A program made the translations under genes and the position numbers. A stretch of 64,000 nt of DNA from Merdimmobilis hominis. GTDB lineage: Bacteria > Bacillota > Clostridia > Oscillospirales > Ruminococcaceae. Of the stretch, positions 34,043 to 41,211 are shown piece after piece. The notes beneath the pieces were generated by a model. The model was not told the origin of the DNA. It was given only the letters and a program-made list of their open reading frames with translations, and searched no databases. The first letter of the stretch is position 1. Every line of letters starts with the position of its first letter. Location of the stretch: positions 1 through 64,000 of the forward strand of contig NZ_JACJKY010000014.1 in NCBI RefSeq assembly GCF_016901855.1. The letters are read 5' to 3'.

Positions 34043-35951
34043 TGGCCGGCAGTTTTCGATGAAGCAAAGCTTTCAGCAGCTTGACAAAAAGACGTTCAAG
34101 CGTCTGCTTTCGTATATGAAAGCGTATCGCGTACATTTGATTTTGGTGTTTATCTGTATTGCAGTCAGTGCGTTCGCAAGCGTAATGTCCTCTTTGTTTT
34201 TGCAGCAGCTGATTGACGATTATATTGCACCGCTTTTGCTGGACTCCGCACCGGTGTTTACACCGCTTTTGTTTGCGCTTTGCCAAATGGCGGCAATTTA
34301 CCTGATCGGTGCGCTGGCATCTCTGATGTATAACCGTATCATGGCGATCGTTTCGCAGGGAACGCTCAAATCGATCCGTGATGAGATGTTTGCACATATG
34401 CAGACGCTTCCGATCAAATATTTTGATACGCATACGCATGGTGACATCATGAGTCACTATACGAACGATACCGATACGCTGCGGCAGATGATATCGCAGA
34501 GTATTCCGCAGACCATTTCTTCGATTTTCTCGGTTGTGGCAGTGTTTTTCTCGATGCTGGCGCTGAGTGTCTGGCTGACGATCTTTGTGATCGTATTTTT
34601 GTTCCTGATGTTCAAGGTGATCGGAAAGGTCACTGCAAAGAGCAGCCGTTACTTTATCTTGCAGCAGGAATCACTCGGCACAGTGAACGGCTTTGTCGAA
34701 GAGATGATTAACGGTCAGCGTGTCATCAAGGTGTTCTGTCACGAACGCAAGACAGAGCAGGCATTTGATGAGAAAAATGAAGAACTCTTTGTGCATTCCA
34801 AAAATGCAAACCAGTTTGCAAACATTCTGGGACCGATTATGAATGCGCTGGGTTATGCCCTGTATGTGCTGATTGCGGTATTGGGCGGATTGATGGCACT
34901 GGGTGGAGTCATGAATCTCTCGCTGACGGGTATAGGTGTCATGACGCTTGGTTCCATTGCTTCGTTTTTGCAGCTGTCCAGAAGCTTTGTTATGCCGATC
35001 AGCCAGGTAACACAGCAGATTTCGTCGATTATCATGGCTTTGGCAGGTGCGTCCCGCATCTTTGCGCTGCTTGATGAAGAAAGTGAACAGGACAGCGGAT
35101 ATGTAACGCTCGTCAATGCGAAAAAATGTGGGGATGCGCTTGTGGAAAGCGATACACACACCGGTTTGTGGGCTTGGAAGCATCCGCATCAGGACGGAAC
35201 GGTCACATATACGGAACTTACCGGCTTTGTGGAATTAAACGGCGTTGATTTTGGCTATGTACCGGATAAAATCGTGCTCCACGATGTATCCATTTATGCA
35301 AAACCGGGTCAGAAAATTGCATTTGTCGGTGCAACCGGTGCAGGAAAAACGACGATCACCAACCTCATCAACCGGTTTTATGACATTGCGGACGGAAAAA
35401 TCCGCTATGACGGCATCAATATCAATAAGATCAAAAAACCGGATCTGCGCCGTTCGCTTGGCGTTGTTTTGCAGGATGTCAATCTGTTTACCGGTACCGT
35501 CATGGAAAATATCCGCTACGGCAAGCTCGATGCGACCGACGAAGAGTGTATTGCAGCGGCGAAACTCGCCAATGCAGACGGATTTATCCGCATGCTGCCA
35601 AACGGATATGATACGGTGCTCAGCGGCGACGGCAGCGGCCTTTCGCAGGGTCAGCGTCAGCTGATTTCGATTGCGCGCGCAGCAGTGGCAGATCCGCCGG
35701 TTATGATTCTTGACGAGGCAACGTCCTCGATCGATACGCGCACAGAGTCGATTGTGCAGCGCGGCATGGATGCGCTGATGCACGGCAGAACGGTATTTGT
35801 CATTGCACACCGTCTGTCGACCGTCAAAAATTCCGATGTCATCATGGTGCTCGATCATGGACGCATCATCGAACGCGGCAGTCATGACGATTTGATTGCA
35901 CAAAAAGGTACGTACTATCGTCTGTATACCGGTGCATTTGAACTCGAATAA
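34032..35951 (+). CDS. ABC exporter half-transporter, subunit 2 (canonical ATP site)
   Basis: A 639-residue protein. I take the GTG at 34032 (9 nt after AAAGGAG); the ATG at 34026 is too close to that site. Six membrane helices (about 20-320) are followed by an ATPase with Walker A GATGAGKTT, signature GLSQGQRQL, and Walker B VMILDEATSSID. An insertion of about 45 residues precedes the nucleotide-binding domain. With the upstream subunit it forms a heterodimeric exporter with one competent catalytic site. The coding regions overlap by 11 bp. Confidence 0.9.
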   Translation: MRPNGRQFSMKQSFQQLDKKTFKRLLSYMKAYRVHLILVFICIAVSAFASVMSSLFLQQLIDDYIAPLLLDSAPVFTPLLFALCQMAAIYLIGALASLMYNRIMAIVSQGTLKSIRDEMFAHMQTLPIKYFDTHTHGDIMSHYTNDTDTLRQMISQSIPQTISSIFSVVAVFFSMLALSVWLTIFVIVFLFLMFKVIGKVTAKSSRYFILQQESLGTVNGFVEEMINGQRVIKVFCHERKTEQAFDEKNEELFVHSKNANQFANILGPIMNALGYALYVLIAVLGGLMALGGVMNLSLTGIGVMTLGSIASFLQLSRSFVMPISQVTQQISSIIMALAGASRIFALLDEESEQDSGYVTLVNAKKCGDALVESDTHTGLWAWKHPHQDGTVTYTELTGFVELNGVDFGYVPDKIVLHDVSIYAKPGQKIAFVGATGAGKTTITNLINRFYDIADGKIRYDGININKIKKPDLRRSLGVVLQDVNLFTGTVMENIRYGKLDATDEECIAAAKLANADGFIRMLPNGYDTVLSGDGSGLSQGQRQLISIARAAVADPPVMILDEATSSIDTRTESIVQRGMDALMHGRTVFVIAHRLSTVKNSDVIMVLDHGRIIERGSHDDLIAQKGTYYRLYTGAFELE

Positions 35952-35960
35952 TCTGAAAAC

Positions 35961-35996
35961 GCAAAAGCCTGAACACAAATGTGTTCAGGCTTTTGC
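35961..35996. terminator. Bidirectional terminator after the ABC exporter
   Basis: A perfect 16-bp stem (35961-35976 with 35981-35996) with a 4-nt loop. It probably also served the convergent gene whose 3' remnant lies at 36020-36093. Confidence 0.88.
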
Positions 35997-36019
35997 CGGC
36001 ATTGGCAAAAGCGAAGTTT

Positions 36020-36093
36020 TTACGCGAGTGTTTCCGGTGCCGGAATTTCCGGTGTTGGCGCTTTGCCGCATCCGGTGCAGATGTCATCATGGG
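36020..36093 (-). pseudogene. 3' remnant of a convergent host gene
   Basis: On the minus strand the frame ending in TAA at 36020-36022 encodes HDDICTGCGKAPTPEIPAPE followed by TLA. The CxxC pair and Pro/Glu-rich tail look like a genuine C-terminus, perhaps a zinc or Fe-S site. Beyond about 36094 the sequence belongs to an unrelated gene on the other strand, so only the tail is left. It lies next to a bidirectional terminator, as a real convergent gene would. The family is not recognised. Confidence 0.45.
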
Positions 36094-36579
36094 ACAGTTC
36101 AGAAGTATGCAAACTATTCACGGGCACTTGATGAGATCGGCAAGCACGAACCGAAACTGGTAAACAAGATTTTGTCGGGTAATTATAAAATCTCTCACAA
36201 AAATGTTGTTGAGCTGTCAAGGCTGTCACCTGATGAGATGCGTAAGGTTAACCGTAAAATTGATGCAAAAGCTGCTCCTTTTGTTCAGTATAAGCGGACT
36301 CGCACCGCTATTAATAATATGGGAAGGAGAGAGTCGGAGGATAATGACGAACCGCAGGGGCCTTCTGTCAAGGATATGCCGGCTTTTGATCCGGATGCCG
36401 AGGTCAGCAGTCTGATTCTCACTATTCCGTCATGGTCGAGTTCTATTGAACGCACCCGCAGCAGAGCAGATCTTTCTATTGTGTCTTCCTATGCGAAATA
36501 CAGACTGATGGATGCGTTGCAATCTCTGCAGGACAGTGTCGAAGAAATGATCACAGCGATAAAGGAGGATGAATCGTGA
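36094..36579 (+). pseudogene. 5'-truncated mobile-element gene upstream of the DUF6551 gene
   Basis: An open frame of about 160 residues without a start codon at its left end: VQKYANYSRALDEIGKHEPK, then KILSGNYKISHKNVVELSRL, a helix-rich possible DNA-binding segment, ending in EEMITAIKEDES. The upstream part of the frame reads into host-derived sequence, so the N-terminus has been lost at about 36094. The end overlaps the GTG start of the DUF6551-like gene, so the two once formed an operon. No promoter is visible. I do not recognise a named family. Confidence 0.6.
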
Positions 36580-37457
36580 GTTACTTAGACCAATTCGTCC
36601 CCAATGTGTATTTTGAAAAGATTCCGATAAAAAACCTTGTTTCAAACCAAGATTATCAGCGAAACCTTTCCCAAGCTCACATTGAGAAGGCGGCGGAAAA
36701 TTTTGACCTTTACCAGATCAATCCCGTAAAGGTCAGCCGCCGTGACGGGATTAACTATGTTTTCAACGGTCAGCATACCATTGAGATTGTTGCAAAGGTA
36801 TCCGGATCTCGGGAGACGCCGGTGTGGTGCATGATATATGATGATCTTTCCTACTCCCACGAGGCCGATATTTTCGCCAATCAGATGAAGTTTGTGAAAC
36901 CTCTGCAGCCTTACGAAGTATTCATGGCTAATCTCGAAGCACAGAATCAGGATCAGCTTATGATTCGTGATTTGGTGGAGTCATACGGTCTTGAAATCGG
37001 TGCAAAGAGAGCACCGGGCGTCATCTGTGCCGTCTCCTCGCTTGAAACCATTTATCAGAAGTACGGCATTCATGTCCTTAGTCGTGTTCTCCGATTGATT
37101 ATCGGTGCGTGGGAGGGTGATATGAATTCGTTTTCTGCCAATATTCTCAATGCCGTTGCCAAACTTGTTGTCATCTACAAGGGACAATTAAACGAAGAGG
37201 TTTTCAAAGAGAAGTGCGGAGCGATGTCCATCAAGGCACTGACGCGCATTGCCAAAGAGAGAAGACCGGGTTCTATGGGGTTTGCCGAGGCAATGATTAT
37301 TGAGTACAACGGAAAAAAGAAAAGTGCCGCATATCGCCTTAATATCCGTATGCTATATGAGCGTGATGTTTCTCTTTGGGTTGAGAATGATGCAGGCGAA
37401 GAGGAATTTGATGATTCGGAGGAATTTGATTCGCTTCTTGAAACAGAAGAGGAGTAA
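36576..37457 (+). CDS. DUF6551/ParB-like nuclease-domain family protein
   Basis: A 293-residue protein starting at GTG 36576 with AAAGGAGG 7 nt before. N-terminal EKIPIKNLVSNQDYQRNLSQ and NPVKVSRRDGINYVFNGQHT form a ParB/sulfiredoxin-like domain, followed by an all-helical region and an acidic tail (EEEFDDSEEFDSLLETEEE). Proteins of this type (I recall DUF6551) occur in clostridial plasmids and integrative elements. The role may be in partition or regulation, but no parA is present. Its expression is doubtful since the upstream gene is truncated. Confidence 0.6.
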   Translation: MSYLDQFVPNVYFEKIPIKNLVSNQDYQRNLSQAHIEKAAENFDLYQINPVKVSRRDGINYVFNGQHTIEIVAKVSGSRETPVWCMIYDDLSYSHEADIFANQMKFVKPLQPYEVFMANLEAQNQDQLMIRDLVESYGLEIGAKRAPGVICAVSSLETIYQKYGIHVLSRVLRLIIGAWEGDMNSFSANILNAVAKLVVIYKGQLNEEVFKEKCGAMSIKALTRIAKERRPGSMGFAEAMIIEYNGKKKSAAYRLNIRMLYERDVSLWVENDAGEEEFDDSEEFDSLLETEEE

Positions 37458-37495
37458 CAACAGCGAACAGACCATGCTGCCTGTTCGCTGTTTGC
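37429..37495 (+). repeat. 67-bp direct repeat, left copy (includes a terminator hairpin)
   Basis: The 3' end of the DUF6551-like gene plus a hairpin CAGCGAACAG-N10-CTGTTCGCTG and TTTGC. It matches 39079-39145 at 53 of 67 positions without gaps, with both hairpin arms identical. The two copies bracket the AAA ATPase gene. Confidence 0.85.
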
Positions 37496-37710
37496 ACTTC
37501 CGTTTTTAAGACCGCTTCTTCATCTTGTTCCTTACCTATGAGTATTGTTTCTATGAAAGACAGGTAAAACACAATTATATTTTCGGAAATCGGAAGCAAA
37601 ATAATATTGAACTTTTTTCTAATTCAACGACTTTGGTATTGACAAATCTCAATAAACAATTTATACTGAATTTAGTTTCAGTGAAAATAAATTCAGCAAA
37701 GGGGTGCGCT

Positions 37711-39078
37711 ATGTTTATAGGTCGGGAAAAGGAGCTTGCCATCATAAAGAAAGCCCTTTCAAAAAATACTGCAAGCGTTATGGTTTACGGGAAACGAAAA
37801 GTAGGTAAAACTACGCTTATTACTCACGCACTCAAAAAAGATGCGAATAAAACCGTCTATTACGAGTGCTTAAAGGCTCCGATGAAAGATAATGTTGACG
37901 GACTGATTTCGGTGTTATTGGCGGCAAAGGTTCTGCCTGTCCGGATGTCTTTTGATAACTTCATTGATCTGTTTGCGTATCTGAATACGCTTCCGGAAAC
38001 TTTCAATATCGTTATTGACGAGTATCCTTACATGAAAGAGTTCACTCCTGCAAAAACAGTTGACTCTATGTTCCAGAGTATCATTGACAATCACATCAAA
38101 AACATACGGCTTTTTATTTCCGGTTCTCATATTTCAATCATGAAGGATTTGCTGGAGGAAGGCAATGCTCTGTACGGCAGGTTTGATTCCGTTATCTGTC
38201 TGAAAGAATTGGATTACAAAATAACCGCACAGTTTTATGCGGATAAGACTCCTTATGATAAGGCCGCCATGTATGCTGTGTTTGGCGGATCGCCTTTTGT
38301 CAATGAATTACTGCATCCGAAAGAATCATTGGAGCAGAATATTATCTCCACAATCCTCAATCCGTCAAGTGCAATCTTTCATTATGCGGATAATCTGTTG
38401 ATCTCGGATTTGTCTACAAGCAGCAATGCCGAGCGTATTCTGTTTTCCATTGCAAACGGCAAAAAGAAATATTCGGAGATTGAATCGAAACTGTCTATGG
38501 ACGGAAACGGACTGCTCAGTAAACAATTAAAGGTATTGCTGAACATGGAACTTGTGTCCAAAGTCGCCCCGATAAATAAGCCCAATAACAATAAAATGGC
38601 TCGATACGAACTGACCGACAATCTCCTGCGTTTCTTTTACACCTATGTTTACAGCAATAAAAGCGCCCTGCAGGTTTTAGGAGCAGAAGCTTTTTATGAG
38701 GCGTATATCAAAGAATCCCTTATCACCTTCATATCTTACCGATTTGAAGATATATGCCGTTCTTATTTTTCCATGCAAGTCCAAAGCGGAAAACGAAAAG
38801 GCATTCTCAACATCGGAACATTTTATTACGATGATGCAAAGGCAAAGAAGAATGGTGAATTTGATGTTGTTATCAAAACAAAAACCGCTTTTGATATCTA
38901 CGAAGCAAAATATTTAGCATCACCCATGACCGATAAGCAGATAGAAACCGAAATTATGCAGGTGCAGGCTATCCCAGAACTAAAAATCGGAACGATAGGG
39001 TTTATCTCTATCAATGGATTTGAAAGCGTTCATCCGGGCATTCCTTGTCTTGACGGCAATGATCTGTATGAGGATTAA
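37711..39078 (+). CDS. AAA family ATPase with C-terminal DUF234-like domain
   Basis: A 455-residue protein from ATG 37711 with AAAGGGG upstream (the frame is open from 37525 but without a site). MFIGREKELAIIKKAL, Walker A YGKRKVGKTTLI, Walker B-like FNIVIDEYPYM and sensor-like IRLFISGSHISIM define the archaeal-type STAND/AAA ATPase group. A winged-helix region (about 260-335) is followed by a DUF234-like nuclease-fold domain with GEFDVVIKTKTAFDIYEAKY, in which D..E.K resembles a PD-(D/E)xK centre. The function of the family is unsettled. The gene is AT-richer than its surroundings and sits between two 67-bp repeats, suggesting separate acquisition. Confidence 0.8.
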   Translation: MFIGREKELAIIKKALSKNTASVMVYGKRKVGKTTLITHALKKDANKTVYYECLKAPMKDNVDGLISVLLAAKVLPVRMSFDNFIDLFAYLNTLPETFNIVIDEYPYMKEFTPAKTVDSMFQSIIDNHIKNIRLFISGSHISIMKDLLEEGNALYGRFDSVICLKELDYKITAQFYADKTPYDKAAMYAVFGGSPFVNELLHPKESLEQNIISTILNPSSAIFHYADNLLISDLSTSSNAERILFSIANGKKKYSEIESKLSMDGNGLLSKQLKVLLNMELVSKVAPINKPNNNKMARYELTDNLLRFFYTYVYSNKSALQVLGAEAFYEAYIKESLITFISYRFEDICRSYFSMQVQSGKRKGILNIGTFYYDDAKAKKNGEFDVVIKTKTAFDIYEAKYLASPMTDKQIETEIMQVQAIPELKIGTIGFISINGFESVHPGIPCLDGNDLYED

Positions 39079-39145
39079 ATTCGCCTCTTGAAACAGATAA
39101 AGAGTGCAGGCAGCGAACAGATTATACGGTCTGTTCGCTGTTTGC
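39079..39145 (+). repeat. 67-bp direct repeat, right copy (includes a terminator hairpin)
   Basis: It begins directly after the ATPase stop and repeats the 3' end of the DUF6551-like gene and its hairpin (compare 37429-37495). It is also the terminator of the ATPase gene. Confidence 0.85.
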
Positions 39146-39147
39146 TT

Positions 39148-39897
39148 TTACATTTGCTGTGAGTCATTTGCAGTCGGTTCACTGTATTCAATGGGATGTT
39201 CCTGCATCTCGAATGCTTCATTGGTGATAAGCCGATACACGCCGGGGTTGAATAGGTCACGCTGTATTCTGTCGGCATCCTGCATCAAGAAGTCTTTTGC
39301 AGGGATTGTTTCATCCCCGATTCGGATGTGTTCGACTTCATTGTCAAGCAGGTCTTTGATATCTCCGGGTGTCAGTCGGATATCGCCTTGTACGGTGCGC
39401 ACATCTATGGTGCAGTCGCTGTAATCCATAATGCGCCCTTTTATTGTATATTGGATTTCTTCATATTCACTCTGTTCCTTCTCGTATTGCCTGATACCTG
39501 CGGATACAATCGGAGTAAAGGCTTCGGTGTCATCTACCAATGCTTTGAATCACTTTGCAAAGTCCATGATCACGGGCAGGTCGGGACTGTCGCAGAAAAA
39601 ACTGCCGGCTTCACTGTCAAAATGAATTTGGCGAATGCTGGGATCGTCCTTAAAGGCTTCCTTGAAAGCGGCATCCCATTCATATCCGTTTCCGTGTGTG
39701 CAGAATCCCTGCCGATCTCTTTCCGGCTGTCCGATTTCTTTTGCGTAGGCATCAAAGGCTGCCTGCCCGTAATCCGCATATTCGTCTTCGAGAAAGCTGA
39801 AAGCGAGGCACAGGCTATAGTCGCCGTTATCGTGTGCTACGATATAGAATGGCGATATTTCTTTGTTGAATTCATTGATTTGCTCATTTACGGTCAT
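39148..39897 (-). pseudogene. Mobile-element gene interrupted by one in-frame TGA
   Basis: Two minus-strand frames (39550-39897, 115 residues from MTVNEQINEF; and 39148-39540) lie in the same reading frame, separated only by a TGA at 39550-39552: the sequence reads VIMDFAK, stop, FKALVDDTEAFTP. Without the stop it would be one protein of about 249 residues. The first half is rich in Asp and aromatic residues; the second has RIMDYSDCTIDVRTVQGDI. It resembles cargo genes of clostridial conjugative elements but I do not recognise a named family. The ribosome site AAGGAGAAAATTGAA precedes the ATG. Confidence 0.7.
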
Positions 39898-39913
39898 TTC
39901 AATTTTCTCCTTT

Positions 39914-40036
39914 TCATTCTGTTTCTTCGATATTTATCTCCGCTTCATATCCACCGCCGAAGATAACGAGCAGTCTTCCGTCTTTGAACACCTTGATGCA
40001 TTCTATCATCTGTCTTACTATACACGCCCCGGCCAT
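39914..40036 (-). pseudogene. Short ORF resembling the C-terminal tail of a serine recombinase
   Basis: A 40-residue minus-strand frame: MAGACIVRQMIECIKVFKDG followed by RLLVIFGGGYEAEINIEETE. The pattern of (V)RxxIExIxV, a charged turn, then a beta strand and GxxxE resembles the extreme C-terminus of large serine recombinases. The body of such a protein is not present upstream, where TGA closes the frame. It may be a fragment left by an earlier element, or an unrelated small protein. Confidence 0.35.
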
Positions 40037-40189
40037 TCAGCCGGAGCGGTTCTAAAAAAGGGCGCACTACCCCCTTGTATTTTGAGGTTTTGAAATTAAG
40101 CCATTTGGTGCTTTCGTTAATCTATCTATATAACTGTCGGAAACTTCTACACTTCCGACAACGGGAAAAAAGAGTGGTAAACGCAAAAA

Positions 40190-40230
40190 AGCGGAGTTCC
40201 CAGCCTGAAAAATCAGGTGAAAACTCCGCT
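40190..40230. terminator. Hairpin in the gene-free stretch left of the element
   Basis: Nested stem: outer AGCGGAGTT (40190-40198) with AACTCCGCT (40222-40230), inner CCTGA/TCAGG. The stretch 40037-40506 has no gene I can support. It holds this hairpin, two further terminator-like hairpins and a putative att site. Confidence 0.6.
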
Positions 40231-40331
40231 TCGCTTTGCAGATATCTCTGAAAACGGGGATGACAGTAATGGGTCAACTATCTTTTTTGAGAACGGGAAA
40301 AAGCCCGCAAACCCGCATGAATACTAAGAAA

Positions 40332-40361
40332 AATGTGACCGACAGTAAAATCGGTCACATT
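40332..40361. terminator. Perfect hairpin
   Basis: AATGTGACCGA (40332-40342) pairs perfectly with 40351-40361 around an 8-nt loop. Confidence 0.6.
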
Positions 40362-40389
40362 ACTTGGCAAATCTACCGCTCGTGGATAC

Positions 40390-40425
40390 AATGCACTACG
40401 ATTTTGATGCGTGGTGCATTTTTTG
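40390..40425 (+). terminator. Terminator-like hairpin beside the putative left att site
   Basis: An 11-bp stem with one mismatch (40390-40400 with 40410-40420) followed by six T residues. It ends 14 bp before the inverted-repeat copy at 40439. Confidence 0.65.
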
Positions 40426-40438
40426 TGCCTGTCAATCG

Positions 40439-40470
40439 GTACCCTTGGTACAAAGGGGACAGAAAGGACA
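40439..40470 (+). repeat. Left 32-bp inverted repeat, putative attL
   Basis: This 32-mer, starting GTACCC and ending AAAGGACA, matches the reverse complement of 57764-57795 at 27 of 32 positions. It lies at the outer edge of the leftward genes. A GGTAC shared in direct orientation by both ends (40438/39-40442 and 57791-57795) could be the crossover core. Confidence 0.55.
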
Positions 40471-40506
40471 AAGGAAAGTATATAATGCCGGTTTCGCCTA
40501 GAACAA

Positions 40507-41211
40507 TTATTTTTCAAAGCAATCCAAAATTTGACCATTTAGCTTTTTACGGATTTCCCTCCAATTCGGCATAAAACGATCCATATGCGCCACAAAGTTA
40601 TTATTATGATTCTTTTCCATCAGATGTGTCAGTTCATGCAAAATCACATAATCTAAGCATTCTGGCGTTTTCTTTGCCAGCTGAAGATTGAGCCATATTT
40701 TGTGGGTCTTCACATTACAGGTACCCCAACGGGTGGTCATATTTTTTGTTTGCCACCCATCGGGATGTAAGCCAGTTATCTTCTCCCACTTAGGGAGAAC
40801 CCGCTCGATTTCGGCCTTTAAGATTTCACGATACCATTCGTTGACAAAACGTCCCCTCTGTTCGGCGGTACTTTCCTCTCGTACAGTCAGGATTGCCTTA
40901 TCTCCGTCCAGTTCAAGAGAATTGCCTCTATTGCTGTAGTTTACCAGCAGATAATACTGTCGTCCCCATACATAGAGTGCTTCGCCGGAAACATATTCAC
41001 GGGCTGTCTGTCTGGGCTGATGTTCAAACTTTTCCTGCTGACGTTTGATCCAACCAATTTTTGTACGGATAAACATTTCAATGCTCTCGTTGCTCAAATT
41101 GGCCGGAGCCGAAACCTCTACATGACCGTTTGGCGGTTTGACATAGAGGTGCATATTTTTAATTGCTTTCTTTGTTACTGACACTTCTATGCCATTCACC
41201 ATTATCTGCAT
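40507..41211 (-). CDS. YgjP/SprT-like zinc metallopeptidase (M48/DUF45 family)
   Basis: A 234-residue protein. The zinc motif HELTHLMEKNH (HExxH) lies near residue 185, with a further His downstream in FVAHMDRF, and upstream TRWGTCN as in YgjP-like hydrolases. Its ATG overlaps the stop of hsdR by one base, so it is the last gene of the restriction-modification operon. Genes of this family are repeatedly found at the end of type I restriction operons, but their role there is not established. Confidence 0.85.
   Translation of the reverse strand: MQIMVNGIEVSVTKKAIKNMHLYVKPPNGHVEVSAPANLSNESIEMFIRTKIGWIKRQQEKFEHQPRQTAREYVSGEALYVWGRQYYLLVNYSNRGNSLELDGDKAILTVREESTAEQRGRFVNEWYREILKAEIERVLPKWEKITGLHPDGWQTKNMTTRWGTCNVKTHKIWLNLQLAKKTPECLDYVILHELTHLMEKNHNNNFVAHMDRFMPNWREIRKKLNGQILDCFEK

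Noticed and set aside
37525-37710. Extended N-terminus of the AAA ATPase from 37525
   Set aside because: The extra 62 residues are not domain-like, and a clear ribosome site precedes the ATG at 37711, where the family's usual N-terminal FIGREKEL begins.
39550-39552. In-frame TGA as a selenocysteine codon
   Set aside because: No selenocysteine-insertion-like hairpin directly follows, and the surroundings (mobile, decayed DNA) favour a nonsense mutation.
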